From Lingula anatina (lineage: Eukaryota; Brachiopoda; Lingulata; Lingulida; Lingulidae): a stretch of 64,000 nt of DNA. The stretch is taken from the NCBI RefSeq assembly GCF_001039355.2, contig NW_019775397.1, positions 337,507-401,506 on the forward strand. The letters run 5' to 3'. The notes beneath the pieces are model-generated. The model searched no databases, was not told the DNA's origin, and was given only the letters and a program-made list of their open reading frames with translations. This document shows, piece after piece, positions 11,807-21,461 of the stretch (position 1 is the stretch's first letter; every line of letters starts with the position of its first letter). The position numbers and the translations under genes were made by a program.

Positions 11807-12140
11807 AGCCTAGGTCCCAACTGCGTTTGGACGCACGTTTTTTAGGTTCCTTGCGTCCGGCTAGGACGTAGCTAGATCGCACGTGGCGGCTGTTGATCAT
11901 GTCGAAAAGATTTTACGTGCTGTTTGCGTCCTCCAAAAGTCGCACGATGGACGTGCTCCTCACGCACGAACTCCCACGTTTTCCCCATTTTTTGGCCGTA
12001 GACCACACGAAGCAGCCCGTACGTTCGGTTGGGGCCTATACCAGGCTTTACTTGGTTTCTTCGCTGCGACCTAGCTTCGTCCTAGCCGGACGCAAGGAAC
12101 CTAAAAACCGTGCGTCCAAAACGTAGTTGGGACCTAGGCT
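11807..12140. mobile_element. 334-bp MITE with ~75-bp TIRs and TTA target duplication
   Basis: Both ends start AGCCTAGGTCCCAACT and stay inverted copies for about 75 bp with a handful of mismatches (shared TTAGGTTCCTTGCGTCCGGC). The sequence TTA flanks the element on both sides (11,804-11,806 and 12,141-12,143). A 3-bp TTA duplication is the hallmark of PIF/Harbinger-type elements, so this is probably a Harbinger-like MITE. There is no ORF of its own. Confidence 0.75.
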
Positions 12141-12786
12141 TTACAGCAGTATTTATTTGGGTAATTTTTGGCAGTTGCAAAAAGCACTTCGCAAATGGGA
12201 TGCTTTATTGTTTATTTGTTTATTTATTCGTTCATGTAATTTTACCTAAATGTGATATGCAATAAGCACATTACTTTTAAGTCATATTATTTTTATATTA
12301 AATTATAATTACTTGTATTCATCCATGTGCTCAGCTGTTAGTATCTGACGTTGGATTTGTATTAAAATGTCCTTTCTGTCTTTTCTACATTGAAAGCAAT
12401 AAATAGTTTGTTAAATGTAACATCCAATTTTAGTTGAAAATTAAAATTATTTTATTAATCTACCAAAAATATCAGTTTATAAATTGTTTGTTGTTATTGG
12501 AAGCATCGCCGCACTCTGTAGCCTGACGTGATGTAGGAACCTCCCAATATCGTTTTATGTTACGCTAAGTCGCTAAACTTTGAACCAGTATTGAATATGA
12601 ATACCCGAGTATTTCAAGCCTCGATACTAATGGTGGTGCATGTACAGAAGCGTCCTAAAAATCAAAAGCAGGCTGCAGTTACTATTCTTATTATACTTTA
12701 GATGTTTGTTTGTCTTTGGTTATGTTTAAATTCATATAATTTAATCCTTTACTTTGTTGCGACAACTCTTGTCCGCGGCGACTAAG

Positions 12787-13040
12787 ACATACCTAAAACA
12801 GTCCAACAGGATCGATCAATCTCCAAGTTTTTTTTTTTTTTTTTTTTTTTTTTGCTAAACTGCTTTCCGTTTAAGCGGCTTAGATGTCTGGTACTCCTAC
12901 TGAAGCTGCTACACGATAATTAATTACCCCCTAGTAGCTTCAGTAGGCGTGACAGACATCCAAGCCGCTTAAGTCGATTGCGATTTAGCGAGAATCCGCT
13001 CGGAGATAGATTGATCCACAGTTAGTACTGTTATAGTTAG
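12787..13040. mobile_element. Diverged MITE of the CTNAG-targeting family, copy B
   Basis: It carries the family's nested inverted repeats: AACAGTCCAACAGGATCGAT on the left against AACAGTACTAACTGTGGATC on the reverse complement of the right, plus internal TTAAGCGGCTTAGATGTCTG and its near-complement ending AAGCCGCTTAA. A 26-base T-run is inserted in the left half. CTAAG lies at the left edge (12,782); the right-hand target copy is not evident. Confidence 0.5.
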
Positions 13041-14555
13041 TATGACGACAGCAGTTTGGAGCTTTCGTCATAGTTTATTCACCGACTCTCTCTTCATACA
13101 ACTTCACAAATATTTATATTCAATTTCTCCGTACTGATCACGCATTTACTTGCTTTCTTTTCCATTGTCTTTGCGTGGTTACAAAATATTTTCCATTCGC
13201 TTGTTGCAAGTCACCATGCAACATTTCCTTATTAGGTAATCCTTAAGGCACTTGTTTTCAATTAAAGATATCGAAAATATTATTTGGATTACTCATGCTT
13301 GGCCTTTATCCAAAACTCAGTTATCATGTGATAAATAGATGATCAAAATTAAAATATGTTATGAAATTAACCAATCACATTAACTGTTACTGACTTTGAC
13401 CTTTTCCATCTTTTTCTCACACTAAAACATGTTCTACACTTGTTGACTCTTGGAGAAACTTAAATTAAACTTAATAACTCTTTGTCCCTTTTACTCATTT
13501 GATTCCGCTTTAATTGTTTTCTGTAATTAGCAAAAGTGTAAGTAATGATTTAGAGACGTAGTTCCATCACATCAAAGGTCTGTAAACACATTCACCAAGA
13601 TAAACTGGGGCACCAGATCCCACAGGAGGGGGGGGGGTACGTAGGCAGTCTACATCATTGCCCAAACCCCAATCGTGAACAGAGACTGGGTCTCACGTAT
13701 TGGCAGCACTGTCACTGTCACGTTGCGCCGAATGAAAAACGTTTCCGCCGTTACCATTAGGCAGAAAGGTTCTGTTTGATTCAAAGACCTCCTACGAAGC
13801 TTCTCTGGCTTCGTGGTTAATTCGCTGGCTTGGCCACAGTAAGACACTTGCTCGGTGTGAATATTTCATGCTAGTTATGATTTCTAAAATTTGCTTTAAT
13901 CCAACTTTACTTGTTAATTAGATAGGCACAAAACATGATAACAACAATATGATAACGATTTTTCGCAACATTTAACTTCAATTTCATATTCAGGCAAGCA
14001 GGAAAATGATGCTGGGCTCTCCGTTACTATTCTTAATAACAACACTAAATTCCCATCAGTAAAATAGATATGGTTTTAACATAGAGTCTGGTAAACTTTA
14101 CATAAATTGATCAACATGAGTCCATAGTCCTGTTAAAAATGGTTCTTTATTATTTCCTGTAAAATGATTTCTTTATACATGTTTTCTAGAAGGATCTAGA
14201 TCATGGCGATAAGGCAAAACTGTGTTTTTCTCTGATTTAGCCTTTCTTTATATGCTTCTTGAATAGCTGCGAGAAATAGTATATATCTCTACTGAATAGT
14301 ACATGTATATATCTCCACTTAGCAGTACTAGTACTATACTTGATGAAGTTTTCGGGAAAGGACGGAAGTAGGCTAGATTTTGGTGATGTTTAATGGATTA
14401 ATCAATCAGTTGGCTAATTGATAGATAATGAAAATTTGGCTTATTGATTAGGGGGGTTAAGAATTTATTTTAAAAAAGCTGATAATTGAGTCGATTATTT
14501 CATTAATTATCTTATTTTAAAAAGAATAATGAGGAATATGCTGCCTGAGTACTAT

Positions 14556-15510
14556 CCCCTTACTTACTCTGCGGGTAGCTGCGGGTTGTTCATACGGTCT
14601 TGCGCGGTAACCATGGAAATAACATTGTCATCCGTGCGCTGTTTTGTTTCAGTTAACAATAGTACCATGCCCTGTCTGTCGGGTATTAATCGTGTCTTAC
14701 TTTCTGCTAACAAAAGAGCCTACCCCTAGATCGAAGCTGAGCGCGGTCGCAATAAATTGTTAGTCCAAGCGTTGATTGACCTTTAATGTGCGGTGGCTTC
14801 GCTCTACTTTCATCACTCTACTCTGATACGAAGATAGTAAGTATAAGAACCTACCAACAATGTTTTTCAAAAGTGACTGTACCAAATAGATTCGGTGATG
14901 AAAGCAACCTGCGTGTAAATTTTAGTTATGAATTGATAGAGTTGAATAAAAATCAATTTATGAAAGATCAAATAAAACACTACTCGTACTTTTCATACTA
15001 TAAACACGATTGGACTTTATTTTATAGTAGGTCCTGATATAGCTATTTGCTTTGTTCATGGATGATATGCATTTTTTTCAAAAGGACTTGTCAGTACTAT
15101 CCAGAGGAACCATGTTAAATAAAAGCATAGCATATATTGTATAAAATGATCTATCTATGATACGTATCAAATACAATGTTCTGGCACTCATGTGTTATTT
15201 TTAAAATATAATGTATTGTATGTGAATTATACAGGTTGTAGTTTAACACTCTAATTACTTATGTTTATAAAGATGTAAAATAAACAATTTATGTAACAAC
15301 AGATGAAAATATTACTTGAGCATGCATCAAACGCAAAGATCCATGTAAAGGGCAAGCAGTGCACACACGATTCACAGAGGTGTTACACGTAACTGTCGTA
15401 CTTTGATACAAATTTGGTTAAACATTATTGAACGTTACCAAATACGGAACTCTATGTACTAGCAGAAAAATTATCCCTTCAACTGCTCTGGAATATACAG
15501 ATGGCGTACC
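14556..15510. other. ~950-bp insertion in the upstream region of LicD copy 2
   Basis: In copies 1, 3 and 4 the conserved GAGGAATATGCTGCCTGAG block lies about 160-180 bases before the ATG. In copy 2 the two are separated by about 950 extra bases with no counterpart in the other units. Two small ORFs (14,529-14,729 and 14,786-15,037) have no recognisable domain. No clear terminal repeats were found, so I cannot call an element class. Confidence 0.5.
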
Positions 15511-15627
15511 TGTCAGCTAAAGCCGATTTATTTGGAATTTACCAACATCGTGTTTTTAAAGCTACGACAGTATGACTACTATAAAAATGCCTTAAAATCT
15601 TTCTTTTCAGTCTCTGCTGTCAAACAG

Positions 15628-16800
15628 ATGGCGTCACCACACTGCAGATGCGTGTTTAGACACTTCTCATCCCTTTTGATTGTTGGATGTTCGGTGCTGG
15701 TAACGTTGACGGTTTTAAAGCTAATAGGCGACAGACCGCAAATTGCTAAATACAGTATTGCTGATAAAATCTCAACGCAGCCGGAAAAAAAAGCACCATT
15801 TCCACCCAGTGCCCGCAAATTGGGATCCAAAGATAAATCTTTGCCAAGGACATCCCAAATAGGAAAACACCATTATTCTCACAACACAGACACCGTTCTC
15901 AACGCAGGGGCAATCAGACCATTCCCTACCCTCCCGTCTTACTCGCTGAAACCCGGCGGAGGAGGGAGACATTACAACCCCGGTGTACTTTTGTCCTTTT
16001 TCAAGTCGGAACTCACGGATGAAGATAAAGAAGTCTTTATAAATATATTGGCTACCATAGACCGAATTTGCAGGAAGAACAATATAACCTATTTCATGGC
16101 TGCGGGCACCTTGCTCGGATCTTACCGACACCATGGTATAATACCATGGGATATTGATGCCGATATTCATTGCAGCATCCACGATAAGGCAAAACTGACG
16201 GAGGCATTTTCCAAACATGCTCCAGATTATGTTCTTCATACCCCTCTTTATACCCGCTACCCCGGGTTACTGAAGATCTACTACAAGTGGTCAAATATCA
16301 AAGTGGACGAATGGAAATGGCCAACAGTCGACATATTCCTGTACGCGGAGAACCAAACACACTTTTGGGATATTCCTGGTAATTTGAGCGGAACCAAAGT
16401 ACCTCGCCCAATCAAAGCCGACCCGAGCAAACTTTACAGGACATTCGAAAAAAGAGTTCTGTTTCCTCTTCATAGGCGTCCGTTTGGTAACATATTTCTC
16501 AACGCCCCTCGCGATTCGTTTGCCTATCTTAAGTTGGTTTATGATAGCACAGACTGTCAAAAACAACTGCATAGACAATATGCAATACAGATTCCCTGCA
16601 AGGAACTGGAGAACGTCGTGCCGTTCGTTTACAGAGAGGGGGTCGACGATGGACCGGGCGTGAAGGAAAAGCTGATGATGGGTAACACGGTGTTACAAGA
16701 ATTCATTATTGACGAGCCGAGTTATGCTGTAACAAAACGTTACAGTCTGGAGTTGGTGGAACACAATAAAAAAAGGGCGAGATTCGGCAAAAATATATAA
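15628..16800 (+). CDS. LicD/fukutin-family transferase, copy 2 (intact, 390 aa)
   Basis: Predicted type II Golgi/ER membrane enzyme of the LicD family, which in characterised members moves phosphorylcholine or ribitol phosphate onto glycans. The start MASPHCRC is preferred over an upstream in-frame ATG at 15,532 because a TTCTTTTCAG splice acceptor lies between them and all copies align from MASP. It has a short cytosolic tail, a membrane helix at about 13-34, a variable proline/lysine-rich stem to about 115, then the LicD domain. The domain carries GTLLGSYRHHG and the acidic WDIDADI motif (putative metal/nucleotide site), then VDIFLY. Several N-x-S/T sites fit a lumenal domain. A conserved C-terminal block (QYAIQIPCKELENVVPF ... 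EPSYAVTKRYSLELVEHN) follows. The exact substrate cannot be told from sequence. It is tandem with four sister copies. Confidence 0.9.
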   Translation: MASPHCRCVFRHFSSLLIVGCSVLVTLTVLKLIGDRPQIAKYSIADKISTQPEKKAPFPPSARKLGSKDKSLPRTSQIGKHHYSHNTDTVLNAGAIRPFPTLPSYSLKPGGGGRHYNPGVLLSFFKSELTDEDKEVFINILATIDRICRKNNITYFMAAGTLLGSYRHHGIIPWDIDADIHCSIHDKAKLTEAFSKHAPDYVLHTPLYTRYPGLLKIYYKWSNIKVDEWKWPTVDIFLYAENQTHFWDIPGNLSGTKVPRPIKADPSKLYRTFEKRVLFPLHRRPFGNIFLNAPRDSFAYLKLVYDSTDCQKQLHRQYAIQIPCKELENVVPFVYREGVDDGPGVKEKLMMGNTVLQEFIIDEPSYAVTKRYSLELVEHNKKRARFGKNI

Positions 16801-17545
16801 ATAACAATGCAAAACGTTTTAATTGAATTTTATCTGTCAAGGAGATTATTTTTGTTTTTTTTACTTACATTCGTTCCATTTTCGTAAGCTATGCAGTTTT
16901 TCCATTAAGCAGAAATACCTCTTAATATTATATCATTAAAATTTATTTTAAATTTTAATCATTTTTATCGTTATAACTTCAACAGATGACAAACATCCCA
17001 TTCATGCTTTATTTACTCTTACATAATATGTACATACTGTTAATTTACACGTGCAATATTTACATCTTTTAATAAGTTTTATTGGCAGCACTGGCATTTA
17101 CGCCAACACAGTCACCCACTGTATGTATTGACACCTTAAATCCTACTCTGCAGGTCCGTTTTAACAAAGTCTGACCCAAGATTTGGAAATGCACAAAGAC
17201 ATACAAAGTCAGTTTTTGCTTGACAAACGAAAACGCAGTATTAGCCAGACATAGGTTTACACCCACTCTTTACGAAACATTTTGTCAAACTTTCCACAGA
17301 CTGGGCCAATATGGACAAAGAAGCGGCTGACTCAGAATTTCAATGAAAACCACGCTAGGAACAATGACCATTATGCTAATGTTAGTTTACATACATGGCA
17401 GTGCGTTTATATATGGGTCAGTAATATACTGATATTTAAGTCAGCTATGTGACATTGATGATCTGTAATATTTGCATTCAAAGATGCCGCAATAAAATAA
17501 AACTGGTATAAACAAAAGTGTTTTCTCCATAAATTCTCAATCAAG
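16801..17545 (+). repeat. Array unit 2: 3' flank of LicD copy 2
   Basis: Duplicated noncoding flank, homologous to 7466-8240, 22,596-23,340 and 41,127-41,880. It ends where the 0.69-kb structured element interrupts the unit: TCTCAATCAAGT is continuous with the downstream CCCTTA...CCCCCTAGACT in unit 5, but not here. Confidence 0.7.
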
Positions 17546-17637
17546 TCTAACTACGGCATGAGCCGACCACCCCCAACATCGAGTCGACCTCCGACTCTTG
17601 AGCCATTCACACGCTCCACTCATACCGTCCACCTTGA

Positions 17638-18102
17638 CACAAGCGAGACACTTGTGATCAAGCATGATGCTATAAAGCCGAGATGGCTCGTATCATTCAC
17701 AATGGCAAGACACCATTGATGAAAACTCACTAAACAAAGCATGATACTTAAAAGCCGAGATGGCTCGTATCATTCACAATGGCGAGACACCATTGATGAA
17801 AACTTACTAAACAAAGGCGAGAGACCTTTGCTTACCAGCCCCTACGTCCCTAAATTTTTCCTTTCTTTTAATCGGACTCTGCAGCTGATGAAGGTCACTT
17901 GTTGACCGAAAAGCGCTTTCTGCAACCGTTCCACCCTCCCCTCTCCTTCGAAAGGCGAGACGCTTCGATCGTGCCAATCACGAAATGCCCTTTTCAGGGC
18001 ACCCTATGTAGATCGGTATCTATAAATCTCATACTATGTAGGTGAGACACCTACCTTCCTATCAGAGACGATCTTTCTTCACAATAAAGGCGAGAAGCCT
18101 TG
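17638..18102 (+). repeat. Serial hairpins with a shared CGAGACA-type 7-nt loop
   Basis: Four hairpins have exact 6-bp stems and 7-base loops: 17,638-17,656 (CACAAG/CTTGTG, loop CGAGACA); 17,700-17,718 (CAATGG/CCATTG, loop CAAGACA); 17,777-17,795 (same stem, loop CGAGACA); 17,812-17,830 (CAAAGG/CCTTTG, loop CGAGAGA). Three weaker ones follow: near 17,949-17,967 (bulged), 18,038-18,054 (GTAGG/CCTAC, loop TGAGACA) and 18,087-18,101 (AAGG/CCTT, loop CGAGAAG). Stems vary while the loop is kept, the pattern expected of selected RNA or single-stranded DNA structure. Confidence 0.7.
17880..17924 (+). ncRNA. Hammerhead-ribozyme-like motif
   Basis: The core CTGATGA (17,885-17,891) is followed by a stem GGTCA/TGACC and then GAAA (17,908-17,911). 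Flanking TGCAG (17,880-17,884) pairs with CTGCA (17,920-17,924) as stem I. A minimal stem III (AA/TT closing GCGC) precedes the cleavage position. One extra A sits between CTGATGA and stem II compared with the consensus, which may weaken or abolish activity. Minimal hammerheads are known from Penelope-like elements and animal retrozymes. Confidence 0.4.
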
Positions 18103-18233
18103 CACACTCAAGAAGTCGCTCTCAACTATGCAAGGGGCGCTGTCAAAATACACGTCCTCAGAGGCCCAGCTCTGAATCGTGTTATTTTGGTAAAGTGGAA
18201 TCTAACTAGGGCATGAGCCGACCACCCCCAACA

Positions 18234-18396
18234 CGTCCCTTAGCCCCCCTAGACTTAAAATGGTTGAAAATATATTTTTCAAAAAGGCAACAAAATCAAT
18301 GGAAACCACGCAAGGAACAATGACCATTATGCTAATGTTAGTTTTCACACATGGTTGAAAATATATTTTCCCAAAAAGGCAGCAAAATAATCTAAA
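18234..18396. other. Array unit 2 continuation, rearranged
   Basis: After the insertion the unit resumes with the CCCCCCTAGACTTAAAATGG sequence shared with unit 5. It contains a short local duplication: TGGTTGAAAATATAT occurs twice (about 18,259 and 18,352), separated by a stray copy of an upstream segment that includes ACCATTATGCTAATGTTAGT. No gene is present. Confidence 0.5.
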
Positions 18397-18397
18397 A

Positions 18398-19312
18398 TGC
18401 TTATCGCCGCACGAAACCGATTCTCTTGTTGGTCCGTCCATCCCCGTATATATATTCTTCTTCACCTCCTCGGTCGTCCCTCGTTGGTAGTTGGGCAGCT
18501 GAACACCGCTGTGATCCATCGCCATGTAACTGGGGCGGATGCCGCCCTTCCCCTCGAAGATGGGCCGCAGTCCCCCGCCAGCGCCGGGCCGGGCCGCCTT
18601 GCGGAGAGGGTACACGTCGCGTCCTCCCTGGAGGCAGTAGTCGATCACCTTCCCGGCGTATTCCTGGAATTGGTCCTCCTCCAGCTTTAGCAGCTCCATG
18701 TTTTTGGCGTCTTGCTGGAGCTGTTCCACCTTCACTTCGCCTTCTTTAAGCTAACGCTGGCCCTAGAAGTGTGAGATTATAAAATGTTTAGTGCATGATG
18801 TTTTTTTTCCTCAGGTGTTCATGCTAGCTGTTTTATTTGTTTTATTTGTTGTCAAGTGTGTTGTAGGTAATTTATGAATATGGTTTTGAATTGAAGACGA
18901 CATTAGATCGTTAAAAATATCAAATGTTTTTTATCATTTTTTTTTCAAGAATTGTCACTGCTAACTGTTTATGTACCTGCACAATCTATTTTATTTCATA
19001 ATATGGATGATTTTTTTTTTCATTATTGTAAAAATATTTCCAGCCTGTTAAATTTTCATAAAGTAAATTATACATAAAAAATAGATTAAAATTAACTATT
19101 GAGAATCAATCGACTTTAACATAAAAAAAATGTGAAGCACAACTTACAGCTTCCATGAGATGGAAGTCTGCCAGGTGTTTATTTTCATCAAACTTTCTGC
19201 TGTGTTTCATCTCCTCATTTCTCTGGAACAATTTGTCTGCCTCCTTGCGGATCTGTAGCATTTCCGTCTCCCTGGCTCTGTCCGCAGCCTCCTTTTCTAC
19301 TTTTTCTCTCAT
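18398..19312 (-). pseudogene. Partial CFAP210 duplicate: exons 8 and 9, disabled
   Basis: The minus strand carries copies of the last two coding exons of CFAP210 with splice sites in place. Exon 8' is 19,312 down to 19,148 and is fully open (MREKVEKEAADRARETEMLQ...). Exon 9' is 18,762 down to about 18,398. Exon 9' is dead: GGC CAG CGT is followed by TAG at codon 4, and a 2-base gain in a TA run near 18,452 shifts the frame before the conserved GFVWR end. No upstream exons of CFAP210 occur in this unit. It is the longest CFAP210 remnant in the array and shows what units 1 and 3 have lost. Confidence 0.88.
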
Positions 19313-20640
19313 CTAAAACATAGTTTGTTCCATTGTTTAGAGTACGTTTTTTTTTTTTAAATAATTCACGTTATATCTGAAGGAACTCCGGCATGGCTGT
19401 TAAAAGCTACTCCCGGCTTCAGAATCAGTGTTACAAGTGATAGATAAAAAAAAAGCAAAAGGTACCATAAAAAGATATTGATTTTCATTTCACTAAGGCA
19501 TTACCTAGAAATTGTGAGTCATGATACTGTACATATTATAAACATAGAAAGTAATGAATAAAAATGCTGGTATTAATAAAAAAAATAAAATAACAATCAA
19601 AATATAATAATCAATATAATCATGTTCAAATGTTTGTTTGTCGGTCTTACGAATCCCTTTCGTTTGTCTGACTATGGGGTTTTTTCATACGATAGTATTT
19701 TAACAAACTGAATCAGTTATAATAAGTAGGCCTGTAGGTGCCTTTCTTCTTTACTCACTAATACGCGTGTCATTAACGCTAGGATTTATATTATACTTAA
19801 AGTGGAGATGTACAGTTTATTAGAAAGATGTCGTGTAGTGAGTTGGTCGATAGACAGAAAAGATTTGGAAGTGGAGCTTGTCAAACAAAGATAAAATTTT
19901 ACAATTTGTCATCTTGCCCTATATTTCCAATCTGATTGTTCCAGAAAGAGCAACTTTGTACAAGTCAATTACAGGGAGCTACATGTATACCGCTGGCTGC
20001 CTATGAAAAACATTCAGCGCACAGAATTTTCGTTCCTTTGCTTCATGGTAATTTTCTCAGTGTGGATAGAAATTCCAACAGAAACTATTCAAAGGTGTTA
20101 GTGAAGGTCCATACGATCACTGCACATCCATGCACTTGCCTTGGTTCTTAAGTGCAAAGCCATAAGTGCCTAATCTACCCACCATCAATCCAATTTATAT
20201 TTAGCTCTACCTTGCATGTCCTATAGAAATATTATCTATAAACTGAACATAATATCTAGTCTCACGAGACAGGTGTCACAAGAGACGCGCGACATCTTAG
20301 GGGGCGTGAGACATGCTAAGGGGTGCCACCGCGTCCCTTACACTGTTTTGCCATCTATCTTTGCCTACATGTCATAATATCTGGTTCTGTGAATTTATTA
20401 TTTTTACAAAATTATTTTGTAAATATAGTTGCAATGATGTTTGTTGTTTTGTGTCTATGTGTTTGCCAGGTAAGCTGTTCAGTTTCAAAAAGTGTCAGAA
20501 ATCCATTAGAAATTCATGTGCATTAAATATATTTGTATATAAATCTTTAAAAATCTTTATTCCGTTTATTTTTGACTGAATGGGCTTGTGGTCAGTGCCG
20601 GAGCAGAAGGTCTTGGTTCGACAAACCCGCTTAACACTCC
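19313..20640 (+). repeat. Array spacer, unit 2
   Basis: Noncoding spacer. The part from about 19,620 matches 37,910-38,710 (CATACGAT..TATTTTAACAAACTG), and from 19,833 it matches 8448 and 23,539 onward. A deletion of about 630 bp relative to unit 1 joins CATGCACTTG to CCTTGGTTCTTAAGTG near 20,138. The segment ends with the SINE head at 20,579-20,630. Confidence 0.7.
20579..20630 (+). repeat. tRNA-derived SINE head, copy 2
   Basis: Same A-box/B-box pair as at 9839 (TGGGCTTGTGGTCAG, GGTTCGACAAACC), at the same position in the duplicated unit. Confidence 0.5.
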
Positions 20641-21461
20641 CCGCTTAACACTCCCCACTTTGGGGCTGAAACGGGCATAATTCTTGTTTTGGCAGTAGCG
20701 AAAGATAGTGTTTCATAGCTGAGATCGCTTCATACAGCAGTCGGGCTGTATTATCCCAGGGAGGCAAGAACGTCCACCCCCACTCTGTATCTTGATCAAA
20801 AATGACAAAGCGTCCGTTGTAAACCGTGCTGAAATGAATACTTTAACATAATGTTGTATATAATGGAATGCGGTACAACCCAAACTTTACTTTACTCTAA
20901 CCATAAATTGTTTCCCTTTTAGGAAAATATTTTAAAAGTTCAATATGCATTTTGCTGAAAATGCTAAAATATTCGGGAGGGGAACAAATAATAAACGGTT
21001 AGGGTTTTGGTGATGTCCCACTCTTTAAAGAAATAGTAAGTTAGCTAAAGCCTGGTTGTCTGTACGCAATTTTATTGAAATTGTTCTGGAGGGATTTTGA
21101 AGAATTAATCGGTAAAGTTCGGAGGTAGGCTAGATTTTGGTGATGTTTAATGGATTAATCAATCAGTTGGCTAATTGATAGATAATGAAAATTTGGCTAA
21201 TTAATTAGGGGATTAAAAATTTATTTAAAAAAAGCTGATAATTGAGTCGATTATCTCATTAATTATCTTATTTTAGAAAGAATAATGAGGAATATGCTGC
21301 CTGAGTACTATCCTAGTTGAATTCATTTCGGTTGTCTGCGCATCTGTCAACCAAGGCCGATTTATTTGGAATTTACCAATATTGTATTTTTAAAACTACG
21401 ACAGTATCACCATGATAAAAACGTCTTTAAATCTTTCTTTTCAGTCTCTGCTGTCAAACAG
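20641..21461 (+). repeat. Upstream region of LicD copy 3
   Basis: Homologous to 25,020-25,750 and, more weakly, to 39,270-39,977. It carries the shared block ending in GAATAATGAGGAATATGCTG and the TTTCTTTTCAG acceptor 18 bases before the ATG. It presumably holds the promoter, but no core promoter motif stands out. Confidence 0.55.

Larger units (their letters stand above)
9891..14380. other. Repeat-bearing spacer between array units 1 and 2
   Basis: No gene is recognised. The stretch contains two members of the CTNAG-targeting MITE family (10,974-11,180 and 12,787-13,040), a long-TIR MITE (11,807-12,140) and T-runs. It also contains a diverged copy of the array upstream arm (13,745-14,060), including the AGAAAGGTTCTGTTTGAT landmark. 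A nearly palindromic TGTACAGACACAGATGTGTC hairpin lies near 10,017; part of it recurs at 56,540. Short ORFs are unremarkable. Confidence 0.55.
17546..18233. mobile_element. Structured noncoding insertion with 33-bp terminal direct repeats
   Basis: This segment is absent from the matching position of units 1, 3 and 5. It begins and ends with the same 33 bases apart from one mismatch (17,546-17,578 and 18,201-18,233; TCTAACTA-GGCATGAGCCG...). Between them are about seven small hairpins sharing a loop close to CGAGACA, a 77-bp tandem repeat (17,661-17,814), a hammerhead-like core (17,880-17,924) and a histone-like stem-loop (17,986-18,001). There is no credible ORF. It could be a non-autonomous retroelement or retrozyme-like element, or one-and-a-bit units of a tandem repeat. 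I do not recognise the family. Confidence 0.65.

Noticed and set aside
15532-15627. Upstream in-frame extension of LicD copy 2 (also copy 3 at 21,366)
   Set aside because: Interrupted by a consensus splice acceptor and not kept in frame in copies 1 and 5.
17661-17814. CRISPR-like array
   Set aside because: Only two tandem 77-bp units, in a eukaryotic genome, with no spacer diversity.
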